A DNA stretch of 64,000 nucleotides from Kordiimonas lipolytica (GCF_001550065.1 NZ_LRUB01000002.1:367925-431924); one strand, 5' to 3'. Counted from the stretch's first letter, positions 8,194 through 19,402 are shown. Numbers and translations: made by a program. The notes: a model not told the origin generated them from the sequence alone.

Positions 8194-9183
8194 TTAGACC
8201 TCGAACTTGATCATTCTGGACATGATGAAGATACCAAAGCTCATCCATAAAAGCCCGCCAATGCCGGCCATGATAGCTTTTGGATGGGTGAATAGAATGA
8301 TGCCATAGTCATAATTGATGGCGAGGATCGCACCTAGCATGATGAAGGGCAGCAACCCGACGATCCAGGCACTGGCCTTGGCTTCTGACGACAGGGCCCT
8401 TACCTTGAGCTTCATGGCTTGCCGGCTACGCAGAATATTCGACAGGTTGCCCAGGGTTTCAGCCAAGTTGCCTCCTGTTTCCCGCTGTACCACAAGTGAA
8501 ATCACGAAAAATTTGAAGTCTGGTGTGTCCAGCCTATCAGCGGTTTCCCAGAGTGCTTCTTCAAGCTGTTTGCCGAGCCGCATGGCGTCGGTGATTTTCT
8601 GGAATTCCACACCGGTTGGTGCGCTCATTTCCTTGGCCACGTTCGAGATACATTCGTTCACTGGCAGGCCGGACTTGAGGCCCCGTACCATAAGGTCCAT
8701 GGCCTCAGGGAACTGTTTGGTGAAGCGTTCCTTGCGCTTGTTGATGCGGCCTGAAACCCACATATGTGGCAGGCCAAATCCGAGGATAACACCAAGCGCA
8801 ACGGCAAGCACGCCACCAAAGCCCATGAAGAAAAAGAGGCCACTAGCAGCAACGGCAACGCCGAAGGAAACGGTGGCATATTTAGATAGTTCTATTTCAA
8901 GCCCTGCCTGGGCCAGGCGTTTCTGGATCTGATCCTGCCGGGGCAGCATTTCTGCTATCATGCCAGCCAGGCCTGCTTCTGCCTGGCGCAGGCGAATGGA
9001 CCGTGCCTGTTCGCCCTTCAGTGTGGTCTTGGCGTCAAAGCGGGCCTTGAACTGTTCAAGCCGCGCGCGCGTTTCCTTGCGGCCCTTGCTGAGCATGCCG
9101 GTAATGAAGACGCCGAGCACAATCAGGATGATTGTGATCAGCCCGCCGGCCAGAAGGATGATATTCAGATTGGCGCCCTGCAT
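8194..9183 (-). CDS. tadB: Tad pilus inner-membrane platform protein TadB (CpaG)
   Basis: A 329-residue paralogue of TadC. It has a T2SF cytoplasmic domain with QFPEAMDLMVRGLKSGLP at about 170-190, an N-terminal membrane segment near 8-30, a central hydrophobic pair (about 105-140) and a C-terminal pair (about 265-325). It acts with TadC as the pilus assembly platform in the inner membrane. Its start lies three bases after the cpaF stop codon, so translation is probably coupled. Confidence 0.93.
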   Translation of the reverse strand: MQGANLNIILLAGGLITIILIVLGVFITGMLSKGRKETRARLEQFKARFDAKTTLKGEQARSIRLRQAEAGLAGMIAEMLPRQDQIQKRLAQAGLEIELSKYATVSFGVAVAASGLFFFMGFGGVLAVALGVILGFGLPHMWVSGRINKRKERFTKQFPEAMDLMVRGLKSGLPVNECISNVAKEMSAPTGVEFQKITDAMRLGKQLEEALWETADRLDTPDFKFFVISLVVQRETGGNLAETLGNLSNILRSRQAMKLKVRALSSEAKASAWIVGLLPFIMLGAILAINYDYGIILFTHPKAIMAGIGGLLWMSFGIFIMSRMIKFEV

Positions 9184-9186
9184 GAT

Positions 9187-10872
<1,686 letters not shown>

Positions 10873-10933
10873 ACCGCTTAACCAGTCCTGACTTGCCTAG
10901 GTGTACCCGTTGAATTCACTCTCTATAAAAGCG

Positions 10934-12151
10934 CTATTTCTTTAACAATTTGTCTAGCCACGACCCAGATTTCTGGTTTTCCTCTTCGTCCGCGTCGATT
11001 AGCTGCATCAGTTCTTTGTAGGCGGCTGCCGTCTTGCTGTTTGGCACAGCATCGACAACCACTTTCCCTTGCTGTGAAGCTGCCATGGCGGTTTTCGGGT
11101 CGAACGGGATTTTGACTTCGACAGAACGCTCAATCGAATTTTCGAAATCTTTTTCTTCGACTTCGTTCGGCACCATGCCGACCTTGTCTGCAACCACATG
11201 GATGTCTGCGCTTGGTGCTGCCTGCTTGATGTGTGCCAGAAGGCGGATACAGTCGCGCGCAGCAGGAAGGGAGAAATCTGTCACCAGAATGATGTCCGTT
11301 GCTGCCTTCAAAATGTCGGTATGATCGCCCAGCATTTGCCGGGGGATATCAACGATCACATCGGAGTAATTTTCTCCAAGCGCAGTTACCAGCTGTTCAA
11401 GCGCCCCCTCAGCGGGTTCACGGAACGCCCCTACAGGTGCTTCAGCCGCAAGGATGGCCAGCTTGTCATGGGGTTTGACCACGGCGCGTTCCAGGAACAG
11501 GCCATCAACCCGGTGTGGGTTGTCAAGGGCGTCCGGCAGGCCGCGACCCGGTTCCAGATCAAATTGCATTGCCGACGTGCCGAAATACAGGTCAAGGTCA
11601 AGGATTGCGGTGTTCTTGCCCTTTTCTGCCATCAGCCATGCCAGGTTGGTCACGATTGAGCTGGTCCCCAGGCCGCCACGCACGCCAACACATACAATCT
11701 GGCGGTTTTCGGTTTTCACTTGTTGTTCCGGTGTTTCCTCCACAGCGACCAGCGCTTCCTGTCCAGCAAGAAGGGCATTCTGCAGAAGCTCAGCCGTTAC
11801 CGGTTTTACCAGATAATCGAATACGCCAGCATGGATAAGGTCCCGGTACAGGGTAACGTCATTGACGTCGCCGATTGCCAGCACGAGGGTGCCTTCCTCG
11901 GCCACGTCAGCGAGCGCCTGCATATCAGCGCGCGGGTCTGCGCTGCCGGAGATGTCGACCACTAGGAATTCAGGGCACGGCATGGCGCCCAGCGCCCGCA
12001 CCGCCTGGCCGATACCGCCAGAATAAACCATTTCCGGGTTCCAGCCGATTTTGGCGGCCACGCCAGACAAGGTCTGAAGCGTGTCATCATCTACCATGAA
12101 TGCTGCGAAGGGCTCGCGGGCGGAAGTTTCAACTTTTGCCGTCATGTTCAT
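10934..12151 (-). CDS. cpaE: Tad pilus localisation ATPase CpaE/TadZ
   Basis: A 405-residue protein. Residues 15-130 form a receiver-like domain without the normal phospho-acceptor pattern. From about 150 a ParA/MinD-type ATPase follows, with a deviant Walker A GVRGGLGTSS (156-165). The usual GKT lysine is replaced, as is common in TadZ/CpaE. DLDLYFGTSAMQ carries the A' region. These proteins place the Tad machine at a cell pole. The start is at the first of two close ATG codons after GAGGGCGAA. It lies between cpaD and cpaF. Confidence 0.9.
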   Translation of the reverse strand: MNMTAKVETSAREPFAAFMVDDDTLQTLSGVAAKIGWNPEMVYSGGIGQAVRALGAMPCPEFLVVDISGSADPRADMQALADVAEEGTLVLAIGDVNDVTLYRDLIHAGVFDYLVKPVTAELLQNALLAGQEALVAVEETPEQQVKTENRQIVCVGVRGGLGTSSIVTNLAWLMAEKGKNTAILDLDLYFGTSAMQFDLEPGRGLPDALDNPHRVDGLFLERAVVKPHDKLAILAAEAPVGAFREPAEGALEQLVTALGENYSDVIVDIPRQMLGDHTDILKAATDIILVTDFSLPAARDCIRLLAHIKQAAPSADIHVVADKVGMVPNEVEEKDFENSIERSVEVKIPFDPKTAMAASQQGKVVVDAVPNSKTAAAYKELMQLIDADEEENQKSGSWLDKLLKK

Positions 12152-12160
12152 TTCGCCCTC

Positions 12161-12814
12161 TTACTTCTTCTGATCGCCAGGCAAGCCAGTACCGGTACCG
12201 GAGCCAGATTTTGCCTTGGAATCAGCATTGATAAGCAACGGTGCTACGGCCCTTGCAGTGGATCCTCGGCCTTCTTGTCCAGCTACCAAATCGCGTGGAT
12301 TGGCAACCATCAGACCAAGGTTGGAGGTGTTCGAACAGCCGAAAAAGCTGCTTGGGTTGTTGCGGCTGTTGTTGCTGCTTTCCGGTGCCCATTCGCCGCA
12401 ATTGGGCGTAGTTACCACATAGCGCTCCAGATAAAGTACAACGCTTCCGTCTGACGGTAGCCCGCCAAGCGTGGCTGAGCCGCCATAGCTGTAGCCCTGG
12501 CTTTTGAGATAATCTTCAAGGGCGCTCAGGCGGGCGTCAGATGCGTTGCCACGATCCAACATCAAAACATCGCCATAGGTGATGTTTGCCGCTTTAAGGA
12601 AGCTCTGGATACCGGCATAGGTGGCGCTTGATGGGGTGCTTGTGCCGTCATCTTCCGCCCTGATTTCATAGGGCAGGCGGATCATCTGCACGCTATTGCG
12701 CATTGTGGCTTCATAAGGCGAAGCTGTCGCCACATCCGTATGTTGGCATGCCGATAGGCCAAGCAGCCCAAGGCCAAGGAATGCCGATTTCAGAATTTTT
12801 GCCTGATAGGTCAT
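12161..12814 (-). CDS. cpaD: Tad pilus outer-membrane lipoprotein CpaD
   Basis: A 217-residue lipoprotein with lipobox LSAC, Cys23 being the lipidation site. The body has the CpaD pattern: a conserved central region ending in VVTTPNCGEW, two cysteines further on (FFGCSN) and LGLMVANPRDL, the motif by which the family is recognised. CpaD assists the secretin CpaC in the outer membrane. The C-terminus is a Gly/Ser/Lys-rich tail. The start has an AGGA site. It lies ten bases before cpaE. Confidence 0.85.
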   Translation of the reverse strand: MTYQAKILKSAFLGLGLLGLSACQHTDVATASPYEATMRNSVQMIRLPYEIRAEDDGTSTPSSATYAGIQSFLKAANITYGDVLMLDRGNASDARLSALEDYLKSQGYSYGGSATLGGLPSDGSVVLYLERYVVTTPNCGEWAPESSNNSRNNPSSFFGCSNTSNLGLMVANPRDLVAGQEGRGSTARAVAPLLINADSKAKSGSGTGTGLPGDQKK

Positions 12815-12841
12815 GGTCCTGTTCCTTTTCTGCTTTTTTGC

Positions 12842-14293
12842 CTAGTCCAGCTGGAAGCCGGCTCGCTTCTTCAGCGAGGCACCGCTTTGCTTGTCTTTAT
12901 TTGCTGCATCGTTTGCAGGTTGCGGCACCCAGGACCGGCCATTCAGATAGCGGTCCATATCGTTGGGGGCAACGAAGCGATCGGTTGGCAGCACCAGCTG
13001 ACGGTCAGAGACCGGGCGAACAACATAAGGTGTAACGACAATCAGAAGCTCAGTTTCATCACGGCGGAAGGATTCCGAGCGGAACAAGGCGCCCAGGATC
13101 GGGATATCGCCAAGGCCAGGAATCTTGTTCGCGTCCTGCACAACATCGTTTTGCAACAGGCCAGCAATCGCGAACGATTGCCCGCTGCCTAGCTCTACCG
13201 TCGTTTCTGCCCGACGCGTACTGATAGACGGGATGCTGATGCCTTCAACCCTGATCGCGCCAGCACTTGAAAGGTCGCTCACTTCTGGGCGAACCCGCAT
13301 GGATATGCGACCGGAGTTGAGGACGGTCGGGGTGAAATCGAGTTTCACGCCAAATTCGCGATACTCAATTGCGATGCCATCACGGCTTGGTACAGGGATC
13401 GGAAATTCGCCGCCCGCTAGGAAATTTGCGGCTTGGCCGGTCAGGGCCGTCAGGTTTGGTTCAGCCAGAACCGTCAGGAAGCCCTGTTGGTCCAGCGCGT
13501 CGATCGCATAGTTCAAATCCAGCGCATTGCTGACGACGTCGCCATAAATGGATTTCACACCCTGCTCAGGGAATTGGAACAACTTCAGCGGACCTTCGGT
13601 GATCGGATCGACGATAATATCTGCCACGTTGCGGCCCGTAATCATGCCAATGCCGAAGTTGGAGCCGAAATAGCCGCCCTCCCAGTTGAAGCCCAGTTGC
13701 TTGACCACGCTACGGGAAACCTCGGCGATGCGGACACGCAGGTTCACCTGGGTCGGCTGCATGATTTCCAGCTCGTTAATCACACGGTCTGTCGCCAGAA
13801 CGTCTTTGGCCAGATATTCAGCTGTGGCCGCCTGGTCCGGGCTGTTAACGCGGCCATGCAGCACGATGATGCTACCGTAGGTGCTGACCGAAATGGCGGT
13901 GCCCGGAAGCATATCTTCATAGGCGCGGAAGAGCGCGTCCAGGTTTCTGGTCACCGCCACATTGGCGGCATAGATGGTCTGGTCCTTGTCGTCCAGCGCG
14001 TAGAAGCTGGTCTCGCCTTGGGCTTTGCCATAAATATAGATCACGCGCGGTGACTTGACCTGTACGTCAGCCACATTCGGGTCCACAATGAAGACTTCCG
14101 CGGCCGGACGGTCAAGCCTTACCAGCGTACCCTTGCCGACCTGTACAGGCAGGGACACTTCGCCAGCATCTACAATGCTGGCACCCGACATGGATTTAAG
14201 GGATTCTGCCTGTGCCGGCATAACCGGTGTCAGGGACGTGAGCGCGAGACCGAGCAAGGTCGTTCGCACGATGTTATTCATCTGCCTGATCAT
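12842..14293 (-). CDS. cpaC: Tad pilus outer-membrane secretin CpaC/RcpA
   Basis: A 483-residue secretin with a signal peptide of about 30 residues. An N-terminal pilus/BON-like domain (about 35-200) precedes the secretin pore domain (about 240-425), with VPSRDGIAIEYREFGVKLDF and the closing IPGLGDIPILGALFRS and LLIVVTPYVVRPV signatures. It forms the outer-membrane channel for the Flp pilus. The start overlaps the cpaB stop by four bases (ATGA), so translation is coupled. Confidence 0.94.
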   Translation of the reverse strand: MIRQMNNIVRTTLLGLALTSLTPVMPAQAESLKSMSGASIVDAGEVSLPVQVGKGTLVRLDRPAAEVFIVDPNVADVQVKSPRVIYIYGKAQGETSFYALDDKDQTIYAANVAVTRNLDALFRAYEDMLPGTAISVSTYGSIIVLHGRVNSPDQAATAEYLAKDVLATDRVINELEIMQPTQVNLRVRIAEVSRSVVKQLGFNWEGGYFGSNFGIGMITGRNVADIIVDPITEGPLKLFQFPEQGVKSIYGDVVSNALDLNYAIDALDQQGFLTVLAEPNLTALTGQAANFLAGGEFPIPVPSRDGIAIEYREFGVKLDFTPTVLNSGRISMRVRPEVSDLSSAGAIRVEGISIPSISTRRAETTVELGSGQSFAIAGLLQNDVVQDANKIPGLGDIPILGALFRSESFRRDETELLIVVTPYVVRPVSDRQLVLPTDRFVAPNDMDRYLNGRSWVPQPANDAANKDKQSGASLKKRAGFQLD

Positions 14294-15177
14294 TTGCCTC
14301 GCTCCTTGCTTTCGCCTGTGCCGTCAACTTCCTGCGCGGTTGAACCACGACGGACAATCACCACATCGCGCTTTTCATCTTCAGCGGCATCGGGGCGGAA
14401 CTTGCTCACTTCCGGACTGTCCGTGAAGGTAAGCGTGGTACCCACTGGCGGGCTGTCAGGGTCGGAAGGCAGGCTATCATTGCCGCCCACGAGACTACGG
14501 AGGCTGAGCGACAGGCTACCAAGGCGCTCCAGCATGGCGACCTTTTCAGCCATCTTCGGAGTGACCTCAAGGGTTGCCGTCTTGGCAATCTTCACTTCTT
14601 CCGCATCAGCAGGGCTGCGTTGGTCGACACCAAGTACCCGCACATTCTGGAATACGGTCTCGGACGTTACGTAAGGGATTTTTGTACCTTGCATATCGAA
14701 AGATTGGGTCAGGATAACGTCCACCCGGTCACCCGGGAAGACAAAGCCCCCGACGCTGCTGGTGGGTGACAGCTTTACAGTCACAGCGCGCATGCCAGGA
14801 GACAGAACCGCCGCCATGAAGCCTTTTTCGCCCTGCGAAACCATCGCAGATTTGGTGACCGGTTCGCCGCCCGAGATCGGCGCACGAACAACCTTGCCTA
14901 CAATATCTTCGATCTTGCTTTTTGGCTGGCTGTAATAGTCTGCCGCCAGGCCATCTTCAGGCCACGACCGCCAGGACACATGATCCTTTGTCAGGATAGT
15001 GCCAACAGGCAGGGGCTTGGATGCAACGAGAATCTTCGCGGCAGGTGCTTGCACCGCCGTTGCTTGCACTTGTCGGCTCTGCTGTTCAAGGCCGCTAAGG
15101 AAGCTTCGGGTCAATAGGACCACCAGCAACACGCCGACGCCTGCGACGGCAATTAGAATTAGGCTTCTGGGGTTCAT
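14290..15177 (-). CDS. cpaB: Tad pilus assembly protein CpaB/RcpC
   Basis: A 295-residue protein with an N-terminal membrane anchor (about 4-26) and a SAF domain (about 45-115: ILVASKPLPVGTIL then WRSWPEDGL), followed by the RcpC/CpaB domain. It sits in the periplasm and is thought to help the secretin or contact peptidoglycan. ATG 15177 was chosen because AGGAGGGG lies three bases before it; the longer frame adds 13 residues across that site. Confidence 0.9.
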   Translation of the reverse strand: MNPRSLILIAVAGVGVLLVVLLTRSFLSGLEQQSRQVQATAVQAPAAKILVASKPLPVGTILTKDHVSWRSWPEDGLAADYYSQPKSKIEDIVGKVVRAPISGGEPVTKSAMVSQGEKGFMAAVLSPGMRAVTVKLSPTSSVGGFVFPGDRVDVILTQSFDMQGTKIPYVTSETVFQNVRVLGVDQRSPADAEEVKIAKTATLEVTPKMAEKVAMLERLGSLSLSLRSLVGGNDSLPSDPDSPPVGTTLTFTDSPEVSKFRPDAAEDEKRDVVIVRRGSTAQEVDGTGESKERGK

Positions 15178-15249
15178 AGTCCCCTCCTGGCTTTTGTCAC
15201 ACACTTCCCAGGCCATGGTCAGGCCAAAGGGTTAATAATTCTTCACGAA

Positions 15250-15741
15250 TTAGGTCGAAAGTGCAGATATCTGGTGGAAGCAGATCCACAGCCCCCCGGC
15301 TGAAATCGCGACGCCATAGGGTACTTTGACACTATGTTCCGATTTGTCTTTGCTCCAACGGCTCCAGGCAAGGAGGGCAAGGGCAACAATTCCGCCGATT
15401 ACTGCAACATAGAGCACAAAAGAGAGCCCCAGGTCCGGGCCGGCGAAAAGGGCCACTGCGGACATTAGCTTTACGTCTCCACCACCCATCGCGCCCGTTG
15501 CAAACAGGGCCAGACCGACAAGGAAGACCGAGCCTCCGACAACAATTGGCCATACAAGGGCGGCCATGACATTTGTGCCGGATAGAAGGTCAGCTGCAAC
15601 TGTTACTCCGAAAAGTCCGACTAGGATCAGGCTAAGGCGGTTAGCGATGCGCCTGGTCTTCAAGTCTTCAATTGCAGCGAGGATAAGCACCACAGCAACG
15701 GCCACAAATATGCCTGTATATATGGCTGTCGTTGCTTGCAT
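15250..15741 (-). CDS. cpaA: Prepilin peptidase CpaA/TadV
   Basis: A 163-residue A24-family aspartic peptidase with about five membrane segments. The two catalytic aspartates are Asp26 (in IEDLKTRRIANRLS) and Asp89 (in GGGDVKLM). It lacks the N-terminal methylase domain of larger type IV prepilin peptidases, as expected for the Tad type. It should cleave Flp and the TadE proteins of this locus after the glycine of their G-xxxxE site. It lies between flp and cpaB. Confidence 0.93.
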   Translation of the reverse strand: MQATTAIYTGIFVAVAVVLILAAIEDLKTRRIANRLSLILVGLFGVTVAADLLSGTNVMAALVWPIVVGGSVFLVGLALFATGAMGGGDVKLMSAVALFAGPDLGLSFVLYVAVIGGIVALALLAWSRWSKDKSEHSVKVPYGVAISAGGLWICFHQISALST

Positions 15742-15794
15742 ATCTTGCCTGAGAACTGCTTTCCCGAAATCTGTATTCAGATCCCAATTTCACT

Positions 15795-15833
15795 AAAAAA
15801 GCCGCCGGCAAAAGTTTTCCCCCAGCGGCCTTT
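15795..15833 (-). terminator. Attenuating terminator after flp
   Basis: On the minus strand, GCCGCTGG pairs with CCGGCGGC (one G-U) and is followed by T6. It lies directly after the flp stop and 54 bases before cpaA. It probably makes pilin mRNA more abundant than the downstream assembly genes. Confidence 0.8.
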
Positions 15834-15871
15834 TGAGTTTCTTGCTTTCCAACTGTCCGTTGGTAGCCAGC

Positions 15872-16066
15872 TTAACCTGCAGCAGGCGCTGCTGGTGTAG
15901 CAGTTTCAACTTCTGTTGCAACACCTTCAAACATTGCGCTGAGGTCACCGCCAAGGGTGTTCAGTGCAGTGATCAGTGCAACAGCGATGAGGGCTGCGAT
16001 CAGGCCATACTCGATGGCGGTAGCGCCTTCCTCGTTAGTACGTAGTTTGTTCAAAAACTTAATCAT
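15872..16066 (-). CDS. flp: Flp/Fap-type major pilin
   Basis: A 64-residue prepilin. The leader is MIKFLNKLRTNEEG and cleavage is expected after Gly14, leaving a mature protein that begins ATAIEYG with Glu at +5 and the adjoining Tyr of the Flp motif. A single hydrophobic helix (about 18-40) follows, then an Ala/Pro/Thr tail. ATG 16066 was chosen from the GGAG site; the longer frame adds 17 residues without support. It is the subunit of the Tad pilus and is followed by its own terminator. Confidence 0.93.
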   Translation of the reverse strand: MIKFLNKLRTNEEGATAIEYGLIAALIAVALITALNTLGGDLSAMFEGVATEVETATPAAPAAG

Positions 16067-16506
16067 TGGTTTTCTCCAGCTGCCAAGATTGGATGTCACC
16101 TTTATAGCGGCGAACAACTAAATAAAAAGTTAACAGCAAGTCTAAAATGCTTTTTATTACAAAGACTTATTGTAAAAACTGAAGTAAAATTAGCTAAAAT
16201 TTTATCATGCTTAACAAGCTATTGATTATGTTCATGAATCTAGGCATGGGCGACATGAATATCGGGGCGAATTAGGGAGAGTTTTGGGCTTTCATTAGGC
16301 TGAAAAAGGCAGCTGGCTGGAAGGCTGTCGTGAAAACTTTAAAAAAAATCGGTGATTTTTAGAACCCGAAAGGTGCTTCCGGGTGCAAAACGAATCGAAA
16401 ATCAGCGTTATTACAGGACAGCGAAAGACTCGGGGCTAAGCCTTTCATGCTTGCGTGTCCGAGCGAGAATGTTGTTTGCTGTCACTTGCGGCCAATGACT
16501 GCTTGG
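16067..16506. other. Non-coding region upstream of flp
   Basis: 440 bases, very AT-rich near 16120-16230, presumably carrying the flp promoter (a TATAAA lies at about 16100-16106 on the minus strand). A weak minus-strand terminator is listed separately. No plausible gene was found; the few short frames lack ribosome sites. Confidence 0.5.
16341..16384 (-). terminator. Weak terminator after the pseudopilin operon
   Basis: On the minus strand an ACCCG/CGGGT hairpin is followed by an AAAAATC-ACC-GATTTTT hairpin running into T8. It is AU-rich, so the strength is uncertain, but it lies where the transcript of the two TadE genes should end before flp. Confidence 0.4.
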
Positions 16507-17067
16507 TCAGGGTTGGATTTCCTGCAGGGCGCCAATGCGGGGCCGAAAATAGGATGTCTTGCGGATCGTGTAGCTGTCGAGGAATGAAAATATGAGAGGC
16601 TCGTAGCTATAGAATATTTCTGTTGCCAGGATGGTTTCATCGTCCCTTAGCGTTAGTCCTGCGGGAACGTCGATGGCATCACCCTCATCTCCGATGTCAC
16701 TGCCGTGGACAAGGTTGCCACCACCAGAACGCTGCCAATAGATCGTCGAGGGTACGTCTTCTGCTTGGCTGATAGCGGATACATAGGCGATAGTCCGGGT
16801 TTCCGTGTCAAACGGTCTCATGATCTGAGGTACAACCTCGAAAATATCTGCGACAACAGCTTCGGTGATTTCCTCATCCCGGGTGGCCAAGTCAGATACT
16901 GCAACCACGGTATGCTGCAGCTTCAAGTGCAATAGAAGATAGTTCCCCACCTCTACGGTTCCCATCAGAAGCACTATATAGAGCGGCATCGACAGTGCGA
17001 GCTCAGTCAGAACTGCCCCGCGCTGATCCGAGCAGATGCTTTTGATGATGCGTCTAAAACGGTTCAT
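16507..17067 (-). CDS. TadE-like pseudopilin
   Basis: A 186-residue protein. A basic leader ending in Gly17 precedes AVLTELALSMPLY, giving Glu at +5 (Glu22), followed by one hydrophobic helix to about residue 42. This is the class III signal processed by CpaA-type peptidases. The remainder is a soluble domain with no other motif I recognise. It overlaps the upstream tadE gene by 14 bases, so the two are cotranslated. It is probably a minor subunit of the Tad pilus. Confidence 0.8.
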   Translation of the reverse strand: MNRFRRIIKSICSDQRGAVLTELALSMPLYIVLLMGTVEVGNYLLLHLKLQHTVVAVSDLATRDEEITEAVVADIFEVVPQIMRPFDTETRTIAYVSAISQAEDVPSTIYWQRSGGGNLVHGSDIGDEGDAIDVPAGLTLRDDETILATEIFYSYEPLIFSFLDSYTIRKTSYFRPRIGALQEIQP

Positions 17068-17614
17068 TGCGGACTGCTACTGTTGCCTGGATGGTGATTG
17101 AACGCTCTGCCCATTCGGCGAAGCCGGTGATGCTGTTTGCAGGGTAAGAGAGACGGTAAAGTACTATGTCGCCCGCGTCTCCAAGGCCTGCAGAAGCCAT
17201 GTCAGAGTCCCATTTTCCGTTGCCATTGACGTCCGAATAGGCTTCGCCTTCGTCGTAGGTGCCACTGTCATTTGCGTCGGTGTATGGCTCGGCGTTGCCG
17301 ATGTCCGAGAATTGTTCATATACCAGTGTCTCTACTGTCACCTGGTTCATGTCGATCCAGCCAAAAGTTTCCTCTTCGACGATCTGCAGCAACTGCTCTT
17401 CGCGCGTCGCTGTTGGGTCGCTACCTCCCGTAACACCAAACCGTGATGCACGAAGGACGGCATTCTCAAGCGCCGCATTGATGAAAAAATAATTTCCTAC
17501 TTCGAGGACACCGACGATCACGGAAAGCAGGATAGGAAGCCCGATCGCAGCTTCGACTACAACTGAGCCTTCTGTCTGCTTCCGAAATTTCTTTAGCCAT
17601 TTCCGAATTGCCAT
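17054..17614 (-). CDS. tadE: TadE-like pseudopilin with calcium-binding-like loops
   Basis: A 186-residue protein with leader ending at Gly16, then SVVVEAAIGLPILL (Glu21 at +5) and one membrane helix. Residues 113-136 carry two acidic loops of the D-x-N-D/N-x-G type (DANDSGTYDEGE and DVNGNGKWD) that resemble EF-hand or thrombospondin-3 calcium sites. ATG 17614 was chosen because AGGAGG lies five bases before it; a GTG at 17620 is too close to that site. It lies nine bases after the vWA-type tadG gene. Confidence 0.8.
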   Translation of the reverse strand: MAIRKWLKKFRKQTEGSVVVEAAIGLPILLSVIVGVLEVGNYFFINAALENAVLRASRFGVTGGSDPTATREEQLLQIVEEETFGWIDMNQVTVETLVYEQFSDIGNAEPYTDANDSGTYDEGEAYSDVNGNGKWDSDMASAGLGDAGDIVLYRLSYPANSITGFAEWAERSITIQATVAVRNEPF

Positions 17615-17623
17615 AGCCACCTC

Positions 17624-19114
17624 CTACTTTGAAAGCCTGAGGTTGGATAGTTGCCTGCCAATGGAATCGAAAGCCTCTTCAAGTGACGCGGCGGTGGGCG
17701 CATGGAAATAAAAGGATGGGTTGGTGGCGCAGGCGGAGTAGGCAGCCTGCGTACTGCTATCGGGCGTGTCGCCGAAGGTGATGGTGTAGATAATGATACC
17801 ATCGGCCTTGATGTTTGCGCATGTGGTGTCGAACCGGTCATCCAATTCGTTGCGTGCGTCATAGATATTGTTGAACCCAAAGTCCTCGACTCGGCCGTAG
17901 GCGGTATAGTCTGATCCGCCGAGCTCATCATCAGCGCTGATGAACTGGTTTACGCCGTCGGTCAACATCACGATCACTTTGTCCATAAAGGGCTCGTCAT
18001 GATCCAGCGGCAGCTCTGCGGGGCTGCCAGACCACTGTCCGCGCCAGTTGGGGCTTACGACGCGCCAACCCCAGGTCAGCCCAAGGTTGGCCGCAGTGCC
18101 ACCGAAGCTCCAGGGCTCCATGGCATCGATGGCATTAAGGATTTTCGTCTTCTCGGCAACCAGTGGTGTGATTTGGGGGCCGCATCCCCTGTTGGGGCCG
18201 AGTGCGGTTGAAGAGTTGTTGACTTCTTCAATGGTGCGCACGCCTGTGTCGTCATCGATCCAGGGGTTGTCCTCTTCCGCTTCATACCAGCCCCGTCGCC
18301 AGCTGTATTTCCATGTTACATAGTCTGTGTCTTCCCAGAAATAAGGCTCAAACGGTGCGAGGCTGGGGGGCGTATCTGTCTGGTCTTCACCGTCCGGGCG
18401 CGCCTCAAGGCATCCCATCCATTCAGTGGGTGAATATTCATTATCCACCTTTGTTTTCCCCGCAGCCGACAGCCAGTCATAATGCGCGTTTCCGACATTG
18501 ACGTGGGTAATATAGGGAACAACGCCAACCCATAAATTTGTGTTGGTCTCATCATCGCCATACACCACATCAATCAGATTAGCGGCGGCGGTTTTCATAG
18601 TGGTAATCTTGTTGTCGCTTCGCATGGAGCCGGTATTGTCCATTACCAGTACAAGTTCCATGCCGCGGGTTTCCCGCGTAATTTCGGTATCTACCGTTAC
18701 GGTCAGGGAATCGTAACCAAACAATGTCATAAAGGTGGCTTCGACGGTGGCGGTCGCGGTCAGTGTGATCAGTTCATTGTCATCGCTGATGACAATATTC
18801 ATGTCGCTTGCGGATGCCATGCCGCCCGTAGCTGCTATGTTCGCATTGAAAAATTCAATCGCGTCGGCCTGCATGGTATCTACGTCCATTGCATGGCCAG
18901 CGGCCAGCCCGGCAGAGTCCAGTGACTTTTGCAGCACATCCTTGACATAAAAGACGCGCGCACCGTCGATTGTGAGCCCGGCCGCGGCCGTCAGTGTCAA
19001 CATGCTGCCAGCCACCATGGGCAGAAGGCTGCCGCGCTCATCCTGACCAAGACGCGCCAATAAGCGGTTGGCAGCATCAAGTGCCTTACCTGTCTTTTTT
19101 ATCCACTGTTTCAT
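17624..19114 (-). CDS. tadG: TadG-like protein with von Willebrand factor A domain
   Basis: A 496-residue protein. An N-terminal TadE/TadG-type membrane segment (about 29-50, GSLLPMVAGSMLTLTAAAGL) is followed by a vWA domain starting near 152, with MIDAS motif DNTGSM (159-164), later LTDGVNQF and a closing TITFGD region. Trp-rich and acidic stretches lie in the middle. TadG proteins anchor or present at the tip of Flp pili; the vWA form may bind surfaces through a metal ion. It is the first gene of the leftward pseudopilin operon. Confidence 0.85.
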   Translation of the reverse strand: MKQWIKKTGKALDAANRLLARLGQDERGSLLPMVAGSMLTLTAAAGLTIDGARVFYVKDVLQKSLDSAGLAAGHAMDVDTMQADAIEFFNANIAATGGMASASDMNIVISDDNELITLTATATVEATFMTLFGYDSLTVTVDTEITRETRGMELVLVMDNTGSMRSDNKITTMKTAAANLIDVVYGDDETNTNLWVGVVPYITHVNVGNAHYDWLSAAGKTKVDNEYSPTEWMGCLEARPDGEDQTDTPPSLAPFEPYFWEDTDYVTWKYSWRRGWYEAEEDNPWIDDDTGVRTIEEVNNSSTALGPNRGCGPQITPLVAEKTKILNAIDAMEPWSFGGTAANLGLTWGWRVVSPNWRGQWSGSPAELPLDHDEPFMDKVIVMLTDGVNQFISADDELGGSDYTAYGRVEDFGFNNIYDARNELDDRFDTTCANIKADGIIIYTITFGDTPDSSTQAAYSACATNPSFYFHAPTAASLEEAFDSIGRQLSNLRLSK

Positions 19115-19402
19115 TGCCTGAACCTTGGAAACTACCTGTTTGGTTGAAAGGCTGAGCCTCTGGTTGTGGCATGTAAAGAAATGCAGAAAGTTTTAGGTAA
19201 ATTGCGCCCATGAAATAGTTGGGTTGTGTGAATACGATCTATGATTTTATGTAATGTTTTTAGGAAGTTAAGGTGTGTATTTGGGCAAGTTCAATCGCCA
19301 ATTTTGCTAAAAAACGGGTTATTTATGCACCGAATGTAAACGAATCTGCAGTAGCGTTTTAGGTCCAGGCAACGTGACCGGAACGACAGGCAAACGATTC
19401 GG

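Noticed and set aside
16380..16470. A 29-codon frame upstream of flp on the minus strand
   Set aside because: No ribosome site and no protein-like sequence; left as non-coding.
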